This document shows positions 17,013-25,484 of a stretch of DNA of 64,000 bases, in pieces. Below the pieces are notes generated by a model that was not told the origin of the DNA, searched no databases, and saw only the letters and a list, made by a program, of their open reading frames with translations. The position numbers and the translations under genes are program-made. The stretch lies in assembly GCA_947504035.1 (NCBI GenBank), contig CANNGA010000009.1:62001-126000 (forward strand), written 5' to 3'. Within the stretch, counting starts at the first letter, position 1; every line of letters starts with the position of its first letter. Origin of the DNA: an uncultured Flavobacteriaceae bacterium (GTDB taxonomy: Bacteria; Bacteroidota; Bacteroidia; Flavobacteriales; Flavobacteriaceae).

Positions 17013-18554
17013 ATGAAGAAGCATATTTTAGTAATAGTTGTATTTTTTATAGGGAAGCTTTACGCCCAGCAAGAGGTTTTAGAACTTCCTGTGAATTATA
17101 AATCTACTTTTTTTGATAAGAAAGAGTCTTTAGCGATTTCCAATGAAGATACGGGGGATTTAGTGTTGTACATCGAAGATGCGAGGCAGTCAAAACTCTA
17201 TTTGTTAAATCCTAATTTTGAAACCATAGGGCAACTGTCTATAGAGAGTTTGCCTAATGCTTTTAAGGAATTTATTGGCCATCAGATACATAAGGATGGG
17301 TCTTATAGCATGCTGTTTACCAATACGAGCAAGAAAAAGTATGGCGAGCTGCATATAGATTTTGCGAAAGAAACAGCAGTGGTTAATGAATTGGATTTTA
17401 AATTTAAAAAAGAAGCTTACGTAGAGAGTTTTTCTCATAAGGGTGTTTTTTATCTTATCAGTGCGATGAAATATTCAAACGAAGTTAATTTTTACACGTT
17501 TGAAAAACAGACATTTTCGAAATCGAAAACATTTACGTTTGATTTTTTAGAAAGTAAATCGCCAAGTGGGTACTTAAAAACAAGCTATCAGCATTTAGTG
17601 ACAAAAGGCATAGGTTCCTCTGGGTCTTTGATTAAAATGGACAACACTGCGCCAAATGCAATTGAAATTACATCGAAGCCTAATAAGTTGTATATAATAG
17701 AAGATGAGCTTGTTTTTACGTTTGATCATAAAAAAAGTAAAACGACCATAGCAAAAATTAAGCTTCCCGAATTTCATTTAGATACTCTAACGTTTAAAAT
17801 GCCTAAGTTGGAAAAAGAAGGGTTTGTGAATCACAATTCTTACCTTTATGAAGACAAACTTTTCCAGATTAAAGTAGCGTCTAGTGAAATGAAATTCACT
17901 ATTAGAGATTTTAAATCGAATAGCTTACTTAAAGAAATAGCTTTAAGTAAAGACGAGGATTCTATAACGTTTAAAAACACACCTATAATTCAAGAAGGTC
18001 CAGGTTTTATAGCGGGAACTAGGACTAGAGAAATGGAGGCTACTTCTAAGTTTTTAAGAAAAATATCTAGAGGAGATGTTGGTATTTCTGCCTATAAACA
18101 AAACGAGAATTATAAAGTTGTCCTTGGGAGTAAGATAGAAATAAAAAGAGGTGGCGGTGGTTTTGGCGGCTTGCCTGTTGGAGGTTTGCCAATTGGAGCA
18201 ATAGGGGGGGCAGTAAGCATTAGTTTTAACCCTACCTTTTATGCTTATGGAGGGTATAGCTCAACAAAGTCGACGCATATAGATTGTTTGTTTAATAATG
18301 ATTTCGAACATGTAGAAGGGGATATTTTGGACAACGTGTTTGATAAAATTGAAGCTTTTGAGGAAGCTTTTGAAGAAAGAAGTGCTACAAAATCTGAGGA
18401 GTTTACAACAGAGGATGATATTTACGAAGCTAGGACCAGTCGCTACAGAAATTTAGTAAAACTAAAAAATGTCTTTACACACCATAACAAAATTTATTTT
18501 GGATTTATTGGTGCCCAGGATAAAAAATACCACTTGGTACGTTTTGATGATTAG
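17013..18554 (+). CDS. secreted protein of unknown function
   Basis: A 513-residue protein with a signal peptide (MKKHILVIVVFFIGKLYAQ) and a long beta-rich body. Around residues 380-410 it has an unusual glycine-rich, hydrophobic stretch (RGGGGFGGLPVGG...GAIGG), which could insert in a membrane. The C-terminal part is acidic. No catalytic motif is visible and I do not recognise a family. It follows metG by 14 bp, but this is probably operon convenience and not a functional link. Periplasmic or outer-membrane-associated location is inferred from the leader. Confidence 0.7.
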   Translation: MKKHILVIVVFFIGKLYAQQEVLELPVNYKSTFFDKKESLAISNEDTGDLVLYIEDARQSKLYLLNPNFETIGQLSIESLPNAFKEFIGHQIHKDGSYSMLFTNTSKKKYGELHIDFAKETAVVNELDFKFKKEAYVESFSHKGVFYLISAMKYSNEVNFYTFEKQTFSKSKTFTFDFLESKSPSGYLKTSYQHLVTKGIGSSGSLIKMDNTAPNAIEITSKPNKLYIIEDELVFTFDHKKSKTTIAKIKLPEFHLDTLTFKMPKLEKEGFVNHNSYLYEDKLFQIKVASSEMKFTIRDFKSNSLLKEIALSKDEDSITFKNTPIIQEGPGFIAGTRTREMEATSKFLRKISRGDVGISAYKQNENYKVVLGSKIEIKRGGGGFGGLPVGGLPIGAIGGAVSISFNPTFYAYGGYSSTKSTHIDCLFNNDFEHVEGDILDNVFDKIEAFEEAFEERSATKSEEFTTEDDIYEARTSRYRNLVKLKNVFTHHNKIYFGFIGAQDKKYHLVRFDD

Positions 18555-18638
18555 TGATTTGCAATCTTTTCTGTATCATGTTTTAGATATGAATTACGAA
18601 TTTATCGATTTAGATTACGTTTAAATTCCTGCAATGCG

Positions 18639-18646
18639 TAATTTTG
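18639..18646 (+). promoter_or_regulatory. -7 box for the lipocalin-like lipoprotein
   Basis: TAATTTTG matches TAnnTTTG and lies 19 bp before the ATG at 18666. Confidence 0.5.
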
Positions 18647-18665
18647 AAAAACTAAATAAATACTT

Positions 18666-19139
18666 ATGAAAAAAATATTTTTAGCCATTTTGGTGACTTT
18701 TGCAATGTCTTGCGGGTCTACTAAAGTAACACGCCAAGCGCAAAGAACGATTAAAGGTAACTGGAGATTAAGCTCTGTTACTTATGACCGGTCTGGGACT
18801 TATGAGATAAAGCTTTTGTCTGATGTGTCTAAAGCCTGTTTTGAATCTAGTACATGGCAATTTGTGCCAAATGATTACAAAGGAAGTTATGCTATTGATA
18901 AAGCGGCATGTAGTCCAGGAGAACGTTATTTTAAATTCGATATTCAAGAAGTAGATCCTGCTACAGGTTTGTATGACTTTCTACTAAAGCCAACAGATGA
19001 AAAATACAAATCTGAAACCAATAGAGGTTTTAGATTGCAGCTTTCGGCTTTAACAGACACAGCCATGGAATGGCAGCAAACGCTTAAAGTTGATGGAACA
19101 CCATTTACTATAAGTATGAATTTTGAAAAAGTAGAATAG
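18666..19139 (+). CDS. lipocalin-like lipoprotein
   Basis: A 157-residue lipoprotein (lipobox AMSC at about residue 16). After a short linker, the KGNWRLSSVTYD segment and the following strands (FVPNDYKGSYAI, RGFRLQLSAL, AMEWQQTLKVDG) follow the pattern of the lipocalin-like family common in Bacteroidota. Two internal Cys may form a disulfide. It is 37 bp upstream of the OmpA-family lipoprotein, and the two are found together often enough that an envelope role is likely. The ligand is unknown. Confidence 0.8.
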   Translation: MKKIFLAILVTFAMSCGSTKVTRQAQRTIKGNWRLSSVTYDRSGTYEIKLLSDVSKACFESSTWQFVPNDYKGSYAIDKAACSPGERYFKFDIQEVDPATGLYDFLLKPTDEKYKSETNRGFRLQLSALTDTAMEWQQTLKVDGTPFTISMNFEKVE

Positions 19140-19176
19140 TTTTAGATAACACATAATTAATATAAAAACAAACACA

Positions 19177-19884
19177 ATGAAAACAAGAACGAATAACATA
19201 TTTACAGTAGTGTTAGCAGCATTAGTAATGGTCGCTTTCACAAGCTGTTCGGCAGTAAAAAATGCGAATAACAAACAAAAAGGAGGTGTCATAGGTGCTG
19301 CTGGTGGTGCAGTATTAGGAGCTATTATTGGGAACAATGTCGGTAAAGGTGGTAATGGCGAATTAGGAGCGGTAATTGGTGGTGTTGTAGGTGGCGCTGC
19401 AGGTGTAATTATCGGTAATAAAATGGATAAACAAGCCAAGAAAATTGAGGAAGAAGTGCCAGGTGCAGAAGTAAAGCGTGTAGATGATGCTATTGTTGTT
19501 ACTTTTGAAGATGGTAGTGGTAGTGGTGTGCATTTTGCAACGAACAAGTACAATGTCGATGCAGATTCTCAGCAAACCTTAAATAAATTAATAGCTGTAT
19601 TTAAAGAATATCCAGATACAGATATTATGGTCGTTGGACATACAGATAGCAGTGGAGATGATGCTTATAACATGACATTGTCTAAAAACAGAGCAAATGC
19701 GGTAACAAATTACATTACAAGCAACGGTATTAGCGCTGGGCGTTTAACTACAAACTGGTTTGGAGAAACAAAGCCTTTACATGATAATGGAACTGCAGCA
19801 GGTCGTGCAAAAAACAGACGTGTAAACGTTGCGATCGTGCCAAATGAGAAGATGATTAACGATGCGAAGCAAGAAGCGCAATAG
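19177..19884 (+). CDS. OmpA family lipoprotein with glycine zipper
   Basis: A 235-residue lipoprotein (lipobox TSC, Cys 24). Residues 36-82 are a glycine-zipper region (GGVIGAAGGAVLGAIIG and a second GGVVGGAAG), and about 118-225 is an OmpA-type peptidoglycan-binding domain with GHTDSSGDDAYN and a RAKNRRVNV end. It anchors the outer membrane to the cell wall, like YiaD/Pal proteins. It is followed by a strong terminator at 19971. Confidence 0.9.
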   Translation: MKTRTNNIFTVVLAALVMVAFTSCSAVKNANNKQKGGVIGAAGGAVLGAIIGNNVGKGGNGELGAVIGGVVGGAAGVIIGNKMDKQAKKIEEEVPGAEVKRVDDAIVVTFEDGSGSGVHFATNKYNVDADSQQTLNKLIAVFKEYPDTDIMVVGHTDSSGDDAYNMTLSKNRANAVTNYITSNGISAGRLTTNWFGETKPLHDNGTAAGRAKNRRVNVAIVPNEKMINDAKQEAQ

Positions 19885-19970
19885 TATTGATTTTTAAAGA
19901 ATTAAGTTTTAAAAGTTTAAAATTAACTTTGGATTTATCTTAAAAATCCTGAAATATTTACAGTAACAGA

Positions 19971-20003
19971 AAAACCCGCTTTTTATAAAAAGCGGGTTTT
20001 TTT
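19971..20003 (+). terminator. rho-independent terminator
   Basis: AAAACCCGCTTTTT and AAAAAGCGGGTTTT form a perfect stem with a tiny loop and a run of seven T. It ends the lipocalin-OmpA operon and separates it from the AraC gene. Confidence 0.93.
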
Positions 20004-20038
20004 ATGTAAGTTTTCGAATGTTTTTTGACAAAATGTAC

Positions 20039-20881
20039 ATGCAAAAGACATTTACTGAATTTTCCACGAATGCATTTCTTAAAATAGGAAATGAGGAATT
20101 ACTTGAGATTTACAGAGCGCCAAAGCGTCCCGATTTATATACGTTTATAAGAACAAATGCCAACGCGGTAGAGGTTGTCGTAGATAGCGTACCCTATACT
20201 ATTGCGCCCCATAGTATCGTCGCTTTAACTACAATGCATTTCTTTCAATTTGTGTCTGGCAAAGACCTTGTTGTGTACCAATTTAATAGAGAATTTTACT
20301 GTATTAAAGACCATGACCAAGAAGTGAGCTGTGCAGGCTTATTATTTTTCGGAAACTCACATATTCCTATTATCAATTTAGTAGCAAAAGAGTATAAGAA
20401 GCTGGATACACTTCATGAGGTGTTTTTAGATGAGTTAGAAACAAAAGATACGATACAAGCAGAAATGTTACGTATGTTAATGGCGCGATTTATCATCATT
20501 ACAACCCGGTTGCTAAAAGCAAAAGAGGGTCTGGTGGACGCCGCTAGAACTACAAAAATAGATCTGTTAAGAGCATTTAATCTTTTAGTAGAAACACATT
20601 TTAAAGAAGAACACAGTGTGGCCTTTTATGCCGATTTACTTTTTAAGTCTCCAAAAACATTATCTAATAATTTTTCGAAGCTTAATAAAAGTCCGCTGCA
20701 AATTATTCATGAGCGTATTATTTTAGAAGCAAAACGCCTGCTCATTTATACAGATAAAACAGCAAAAGAAATTGCTTATGAAGTAGGTTTCGAAGATGCC
20801 TCTCATTTAAGCAGACTATTTAAAAGACATACGTCCTTGTCTCCATCCGATTTTAAAAAATCAATCCAAAACATCGCATAG
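20039..20881 (+). CDS. AraC family transcriptional regulator
   Basis: A regulator of about 280 residues. The N-terminal half is a ligand-sensing barrel (DLYTFIRTNAN..., HSIVALTTMHFFQF); the C-terminal ~100 residues are a double helix-turn-helix of AraC type (LLFKSPKTLSNNFSKLN; second helix unit AKEIAYEVGFEDASHLSRLFKRH). I prefer the ATG at 20039 (MQKTFTEF) over 20018, since the preceding terminator ends at 20003 and leaves little room for a promoter. Two matching operator-like sequences lie immediately downstream (20882 and 21152), so it probably controls the next genes. Confidence 0.9.
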   Translation: MQKTFTEFSTNAFLKIGNEELLEIYRAPKRPDLYTFIRTNANAVEVVVDSVPYTIAPHSIVALTTMHFFQFVSGKDLVVYQFNREFYCIKDHDQEVSCAGLLFFGNSHIPIINLVAKEYKKLDTLHEVFLDELETKDTIQAEMLRMLMARFIIITTRLLKAKEGLVDAARTTKIDLLRAFNLLVETHFKEEHSVAFYADLLFKSPKTLSNNFSKLNKSPLQIIHERIILEAKRLLIYTDKTAKEIAYEVGFEDASHLSRLFKRHTSLSPSDFKKSIQNIA

Positions 20882-20946
20882 GGAATAATTGACATGCGAT
20901 GAGGAAGTCTCACCATTTTAAAACCCTTTAATAATAACGACATTTG
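20882..20946 (+). promoter_or_regulatory. operator plus weak promoter for the 58-aa gene
   Basis: GGAATAATTGACATG (20882-20896) starts at the araC stop codon. Forty-eight bases from GACATG to a weak -7 box GACATTTG (20939-20946). The whole arrangement is repeated 270 bp downstream with one change in 15 bases in the core and further matches (GGAA, CAT, AAC) between core and -7. A degenerate -7 with a fixed upstream site fits activator dependence. Confidence 0.6.
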
Positions 20947-20972
20947 TAAAGTGTAATCAAAACAATAAAACT

Positions 20973-21149
20973 ATGAAATTAAAGCATAAATCAATTTTCA
21001 ATTTAATTGAAATATTCAAAGGTAAGAGAAGAAAAGTGTTAAATACTATCACACGTAAAACACATTGTGAACAAAAACATATTCACGATTTTTATTGTGA
21101 TGCAGAAAAACCATTTATAGGAATCACTGTAGATTCGTTAAATTCTTAA
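20973..21149 (+). CDS. small basic protein, 58 aa
   Basis: A 58-codon frame from ATG 20973 to TAA 21147-21149. It is Lys/Arg-rich in its first half, then His/Cys-containing (THCEQKHIHDFYCD). No leader or membrane segment. It is missed by a 60-residue cut-off. It is supported by the promoter-like element 26 bp upstream that is shared with the next gene. I cannot name it; the Cys/His cluster may bind metal. Confidence 0.5.
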   Translation: MKLKHKSIFNLIEIFKGKRRKVLNTITRKTHCEQKHIHDFYCDAEKPFIGITVDSLNS

Positions 21150-21151
21150 AA

Positions 21152-21216
21152 GGAAAAATTGACATGTTAATGGGAATTGTAATCATGGTGTAACTCTCAA
21201 TTTGGTTGCACCTTTG
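21152..21216 (+). promoter_or_regulatory. operator plus weak promoter for the AhpD-like gene
   Basis: GGAAAAATTGACATG (21152-21166) and the -7-like box CACCTTTG (21209-21216) repeat the layout at 20882 with the same 48-base spacing. This places transcription start near 21223, so the ATG at 21272 is the right start of the next gene rather than 21206. Confidence 0.6.
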
Positions 21217-21271
21217 TATCAACAAAACAAAACACAAAAACACTAATAAAAAATTAAAAAGAAATAGAAAA

Positions 21272-21820
21272 ATGAGCACATTTAATGTACCAACACGAGA
21301 AGACGTAAGCGAAAATAACCAAGCTATTTTCGATAACCTTAATAAAGCATTAGGCTTTGTTCCTAACTTATATGCAACATACGCTTATAGTGATACTGCT
21401 TTAGAAAATTATTTAAATTTTGCTAACGCGAAAACATCTTTATCAGCAAAAGAGAAAGAAGTCGTGAATTTAGCGGTAAGCCAAGTAAACAACTGTTTGT
21501 ACTGTTTGTCTGCACACACAGCAATAGGTAAGATGAATGGTTTTACAGAGTCGCAAATTCTGGAATTAAGAGCTGGAGAAGCATCTTTCGATGCCAAATT
21601 AGACGCTTTAGCGAAATTAGCTAAAAATGTAACAGAACAACGTGGTAAGACAGATGAAGCTGTGTTAGAAGGCTTTTTTGCAGCAGGCTATACGAAAGGC
21701 AATCTTATAGATGTCATTTCTTTAGTAGGAGATAAAACCATCTCTAATTATGTGCATAGCACGACACAAGTACCAATTGATTTTCCTGAAGCGCAGCCTT
21801 TAGAAAACGCCACAGTTTAA
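21272..21820 (+). CDS. carboxymuconolactone decarboxylase / AhpD-like protein
   Basis: A 182-residue protein of the CMD/AhpD superfamily. The redox centre CLYC (Cys 75 and Cys 78) with His 82 in the helix that follows is the alkylhydroperoxidase-type motif; flanking sequences (KEKEVVNLAVSQVNN, TEQRGKTDE) fit the peroxidase-related members. It probably reduces organic peroxides or related electrophiles in the cytoplasm using the Cys pair. It is under the same kind of operator as the 58-aa gene and lies next to the AraC regulator; a cupredoxin-like gene follows by 68 bp. Confidence 0.88.
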   Translation: MSTFNVPTREDVSENNQAIFDNLNKALGFVPNLYATYAYSDTALENYLNFANAKTSLSAKEKEVVNLAVSQVNNCLYCLSAHTAIGKMNGFTESQILELRAGEASFDAKLDALAKLAKNVTEQRGKTDEAVLEGFFAAGYTKGNLIDVISLVGDKTISNYVHSTTQVPIDFPEAQPLENATV

Positions 21821-21888
21821 ATTTATAATAAGAAGACATAACATTAGAAACCATAAATTCGAGCAGAGCTCAATATTAATTAAAAGTC

Positions 21889-22272
21889 ATGAAAAGAATA
21901 ATTTCAATTTTAGTAATCGCATTAGCTTTTGTATCTCATACAAACGCACAAGATAAAATGAATAAAACTGTTAAAACAATTGCATTAGAGCAGACTGTTG
22001 GAGAGTTTACGCAAAAATCAATTACTGTAGATGCGGGTACTTATGTTTTTGAAGTGTCAAATAATCACGTAGGGAAAGATGTCGGTTTGGTACTCGTGCC
22101 AAAAGGAAAAGATGCGAGCAAACCAGAAAACCACATACAGACGGCTTATGTAACATCTGTAGTTAAAGATGGTGCTGTAGAAAAATCTAAAGCAACAACA
22201 TTGGCAAAAGGCGAATACGTTTATTTCTGTCCGCTTAACCCAACACCACAATATACGCTTACTGTAAAGTAA
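21889..22272 (+). CDS. cupredoxin-like secreted protein
   Basis: A 127-residue protein with a signal peptide cut near TNA-QDK. The body has a cupredoxin-like layout: a strand TYVFEVSNNHVGKD with a His, and a late YFCPLNPTPQYTLTV. Classical blue copper proteins have Cys followed by His and Met ligands here; this protein has the Cys but not the usual following His/Met, so copper binding is uncertain or of another type. It probably acts in the periplasm, perhaps together with the AhpD-like enzyme upstream. Confidence 0.7.
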   Translation: MKRIISILVIALAFVSHTNAQDKMNKTVKTIALEQTVGEFTQKSITVDAGTYVFEVSNNHVGKDVGLVLVPKGKDASKPENHIQTAYVTSVVKDGAVEKSKATTLAKGEYVYFCPLNPTPQYTLTVK

Positions 22273-22301
22273 GTCACAATATAATTGCTAGTTTGATAGA
22301 A

Positions 22302-22334
22302 AAGGTTGTTCTAATTATGGAATAGCCTTTTTTT
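22302..22334 (+). terminator. rho-independent terminator
   Basis: GGTTGTTCT and GGAATAGCC pair (with G-U pairs) around a short AT loop, followed by seven T. It ends the AhpD/cupredoxin unit, 30 bp after the stop. Confidence 0.75.
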
Positions 22335-22392
22335 ATGATTTAGACTGAAATGGCAAGCGCGAAATTTTTAACTTTACAAAAAAACAAATATT

Positions 22393-22911
22393 ATGTTATC
22401 AAATACTATACAAGACGCGCTTAATAAACAAATACGTGTAGAAGCAGAGTCTTCACAAATATACTTGGCTATGGCCTGTTGGGCAGAAGTAAAAGGGCTT
22501 GAAGGGGTGTCTAATTTCATGTATGCGCAATCTGATGAAGAACGCGAGCATATGCTAAAATTGGTGAAGTTTGTTAATGAGCGTGGAGGACATGCAAAGA
22601 TTTCACAATTAAATGCGCCAAATGTAACTTTCGATTCCATCAAACAAATGTTTGAGAAATTATACGATCACGAAGTTTTTGTATCCAACAGCATTAATGA
22701 GTTGGTGCACATAACGCTTCAAGAAAAAGATTATGCTACCCATAACTTTTTACAATGGTATGTAGCCGAGCAAATAGAGGAAGAAGCTGTTGCGCGTACC
22801 ATATTAGATAAAATTAATATGATAGGCGACGACAAAGGCGGATTGTATTTATTTGATAGAGATATCGAGAACCTAACGGTAACTACCGCAGCGACAACTA
22901 GTCCTGAATAA
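22393..22911 (+). CDS. ftnA: ferritin
   Basis: A 172-residue non-haem ferritin storing iron. The ferroxidase ligands are in place: Glu 17 in the first helix, Glu 50 and His 53 in SDEEREHM, a further Glu in the LYDHEVFV region and Gln/Glu in WYVAEQIEEE. The C-terminal tail is long and Thr-rich, as in other Bacteroidota ferritins. Monocistronic. Iron-related genes (feoAB, metal ABC system) lie further along the window. Confidence 0.95.
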   Translation: MLSNTIQDALNKQIRVEAESSQIYLAMACWAEVKGLEGVSNFMYAQSDEEREHMLKLVKFVNERGGHAKISQLNAPNVTFDSIKQMFEKLYDHEVFVSNSINELVHITLQEKDYATHNFLQWYVAEQIEEEAVARTILDKINMIGDDKGGLYLFDRDIENLTVTTAATTSPE

Positions 22912-22951
22912 ATTTAACACTGTTGTTTATTTAGATTTAATAAAAATAGCT

Positions 22952-22959
22952 TATTTTTG
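22952..22959 (+). promoter_or_regulatory. -7 box for the Cys-rich small gene
   Basis: TATTTTTG fits TAnnTTTG exactly. It predicts a transcript start near 22966, which rules out the TTG codon at 22957 as the start of the next gene. Confidence 0.6.
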
Positions 22960-22986
22960 CCGACGAGTTTGAACATCTATGCAGTC

Positions 22987-23151
22987 GTGGGTAAAAAAAA
23001 GAAACAAAAGAAAGCCATCAAAGCACTTCGTGAGTTGGGCGTTGAACTTCCTGAAAAGGTAAAGACAAGTTGTTGTAATAAATTTAAAAAGGGAGAGCAT
23101 AAACGTTGTAAAAAGTGTCCGTGTTTCGATCTCTTAAAGAAAGTAGCTTAA
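22987..23151 (+). CDS. small Lys- and Cys-rich protein
   Basis: A 54-residue protein from GTG at 22987 (MGKKKKQKKAIKALRELG...). It ends with a cysteine cluster: CC, then CKKCPC. It is very basic, with no leader. The start was chosen because the promoter box at 22952 excludes the earlier frame. The Cys pattern suggests metal binding (Zn or Fe-S). Position right after ferritin hints at iron biology, but the gene has its own promoter. No family recognised. Confidence 0.6.
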   Translation: MGKKKKQKKAIKALRELGVELPEKVKTSCCNKFKKGEHKRCKKCPCFDLLKKVA

Positions 23152-23190
23152 TATATGAGTCAGAAGGTATTCTAGCCTTAGTAAGACTAT

Positions 23191-23229
23191 AAAAACCCAT
23201 GAAGTTTTAAGCTTTATGGGTTTTTTTTT
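23191..23229 (+). terminator. rho-independent terminator
   Basis: AAACCCATGAAG pairs with CTTTATGGGTTT around a short loop and is followed by nine T. It is 39 bp after the Cys-rich gene. Confidence 0.88.
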
Positions 23230-23357
23230 GAATCGAAATAAATAACTTTGATGCTGGTACCGGTTTTGAGCCCATGTTATTTATATAACAGGCTGTTTAA
23301 TGTGTGGGCTGTGTTAACACAAGGTTGAAACGGGTACTTTAAAACTGCTTTAAACTA

Positions 23358-25484
23358 ATGATAGACTACATAATTTCGCATACGCAACTGCCAGCACATG
23401 CTGTTAAAAATACCATAGCTTTATTAGAAGAGGACTGTACTGTTCCTTTTATTTCAAGATATCGTAAGGAACAGACAGGGAGTTTAGATGAGGTGCAAAT
23501 AGGGGCTATTGTGACTTATAAAACACAGTATGAGGCTCTAGAGAAAAGAAAAAAAGCCATACTTAAGGCTTTAGAAACTCAGGGCGTGTTAACCGTAGAA
23601 TTGCAAGAGAAACTCATAAAAACTCAAGACTTAACAGCGCTAGAAGATGTGTATCTGCCTTTTAAAAAAAGTAGAAAAACAAAGGCTGAAAAAGCGCGAC
23701 AAAATGGATTAGAGCCCTTAGCGAAAATCATAATGTCTCAACGTGCAAATGATGTGGCATCTACAGCATTTCGATTTGTAAAAGGAACTGTGGATTCTGA
23801 AGAAGAAGCGCTAGAAGGCGCGCGCCATATTATTGCAGAATGGGTTAATGAGCGTACAGATATCCGTAATAGCATACGCCGCCAATTAGAGCGTTTTGCG
23901 ATGATAGCAACCAAGGTTGTTAAAACTAAGGCTAACGATGAGACGGCGCAAAAATTTAGAGATTATTTTGATTGGGAGGAGGGTTTAAGTCGTATGCCTT
24001 CTCACCGTTTATTAGCGGTTTTAAGAGCAGAGAAAGAAGGCGTGATTCGTGTAAAAATTACGATAGACGATGCGCGTGCTTTAGAGTATATAGAACGTAA
24101 GCTTATTAAAAGTGATAATGCATGCGCAGTACAGATAGAACTGGCTGTAAAAGATGCTTATAAGCGCTTATTGTTACCCGCTTTAAGTCATGAGGCATTA
24201 CAAATGGCAAAGACCAAAGCTGATGCCGCTGCAATTGCTGTGTTTGCCAAAAACCTAAAACAATTGCTGTTAGGAGCCCCGTTAGGTGAAAAGCGCGTAT
24301 TGGCCTTAGATCCAGGATTTCGAACAGGATGTAAATTGGTGTGCTTAGATGCGCAAGGCCAATTGCAGCATAATGAAACAATATACCCTCATGCACCTAA
24401 AAATGATGCTACAGGGGCTGTAAAAAGAATAAGCACATTGGTAGAGGCGTATAAAATAGAAGCTATAGCTATAGGGAATGGCACAGCGTCTCGAGAAACA
24501 GAAGCCTTAGTTAAGCGTATAAATTTTAAGCATGACGTACAGGTGTTTGTGGTTAGTGAGGCAGGAGCGAGTATCTATTCGGCATCTCAAATTGCTAGAG
24601 AAGAATTTCCAGATCATGATGTAACGGTACGCGGCGCGATTTCTATTGGGCGCCGTTTGCAAGACCCTTTAGCCGAATTGGTTAAAATTGATGCCCAATC
24701 TATTGGTGTTGGGCAATATCAGCACGATGTGGATCAAACCAAATTGCAGCAAGAATTAGATCGCGTTGTCGAAAACTGTGTGAATGCCGTAGGCGTTAAT
24801 ATAAATACAGCAAGTAAAAGTTTGTTGAGTTATGTGTCTGGTATAGGCACTAAGCTCGCAGAAAACATTTTTAAATACCGTACAGAAAATGGGGGGTTTA
24901 GCAGTCGAAGTGCTATTAAAAAAGTACCACGCTTAGGCGCTAAGGCGTTCGAGCAAGGTGCTGCTTTTTTAAGAATTAAAGACGCTAAAGATCCCTTAGA
25001 CGACTCGGCAGTACACCCCGAACGTTACGCCGTTGTCTCTAAAATGGCAAAAGATTTAGGGCAATCTGTAACTGCTATTATAGGGAATTCGCAACTTTTA
25101 AAGGCTTTAGAATTACAGCGTTATTGTAGTGAAACGGTTGGATTGCTTACTTTAAAAGATATTGTAAAAGAGTTAGAAAAACCTGGACTAGATATTCGAG
25201 AACAGGCCAAAGTCTTTTCGTTTCATGAGCATATAAAAACCATAGCCGATGTGCAGGAAGGGCAATTGCTTCCTGGTATTGTTAACAATATTACCAATTT
25301 TGGTTGCTTTGTGGATGTGGGGATTAAAGAAAGCGGATTAATTCATGTCTCTAATTTATCGGATAGTTTTGTGAAAGATGTAAATGATCATGTGCATTTG
25401 CAACAACAAATTACAGTTAAGGTTTTAGAAGTCGATCTAGCACGTAAGCGCATACAACTTAAGTTGCATCGAACACATGCTTAA
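23358..25484 (+). CDS. tex: Tex family RNA-binding protein
   Basis: A 708-residue Tex (toxin expression) protein, a transcription accessory factor related to Spt6. It has an N-terminal helical region (PFISRYRKEQTGSLDE is the signature near the start), a YqgF/RNase-H-like domain from about 314 (VLALDPGFRTGCKL), a tandem helix-hairpin-helix stretch around 480-560 (NINTASKSLLSYVSGIG), and a C-terminal S1 domain about 637-705 (LLPGIVNNITNFGCFVDVG). Length is close to that of the family. Its last 8 bases overlap the HDAC-family gene, indicating an operon. Confidence 0.95.
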   Translation: MIDYIISHTQLPAHAVKNTIALLEEDCTVPFISRYRKEQTGSLDEVQIGAIVTYKTQYEALEKRKKAILKALETQGVLTVELQEKLIKTQDLTALEDVYLPFKKSRKTKAEKARQNGLEPLAKIIMSQRANDVASTAFRFVKGTVDSEEEALEGARHIIAEWVNERTDIRNSIRRQLERFAMIATKVVKTKANDETAQKFRDYFDWEEGLSRMPSHRLLAVLRAEKEGVIRVKITIDDARALEYIERKLIKSDNACAVQIELAVKDAYKRLLLPALSHEALQMAKTKADAAAIAVFAKNLKQLLLGAPLGEKRVLALDPGFRTGCKLVCLDAQGQLQHNETIYPHAPKNDATGAVKRISTLVEAYKIEAIAIGNGTASRETEALVKRINFKHDVQVFVVSEAGASIYSASQIAREEFPDHDVTVRGAISIGRRLQDPLAELVKIDAQSIGVGQYQHDVDQTKLQQELDRVVENCVNAVGVNINTASKSLLSYVSGIGTKLAENIFKYRTENGGFSSRSAIKKVPRLGAKAFEQGAAFLRIKDAKDPLDDSAVHPERYAVVSKMAKDLGQSVTAIIGNSQLLKALELQRYCSETVGLLTLKDIVKELEKPGLDIREQAKVFSFHEHIKTIADVQEGQLLPGIVNNITNFGCFVDVGIKESGLIHVSNLSDSFVKDVNDHVHLQQQITVKVLEVDLARKRIQLKLHRTHA

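Noticed and set aside
19050-19553. Long minus-strand Pro/Ala-rich frame
   Set aside because: Mirror of the glycine-zipper codons of the OmpA lipoprotein; shadow frame.
21206-21271. N-terminal extension of the AhpD-like gene
   Set aside because: The promoter box at 21209-21216 lies inside this stretch.
22957-23151. Earlier TTG start for the Cys-rich gene
   Set aside because: It overlaps the -7 box at 22952-22959.
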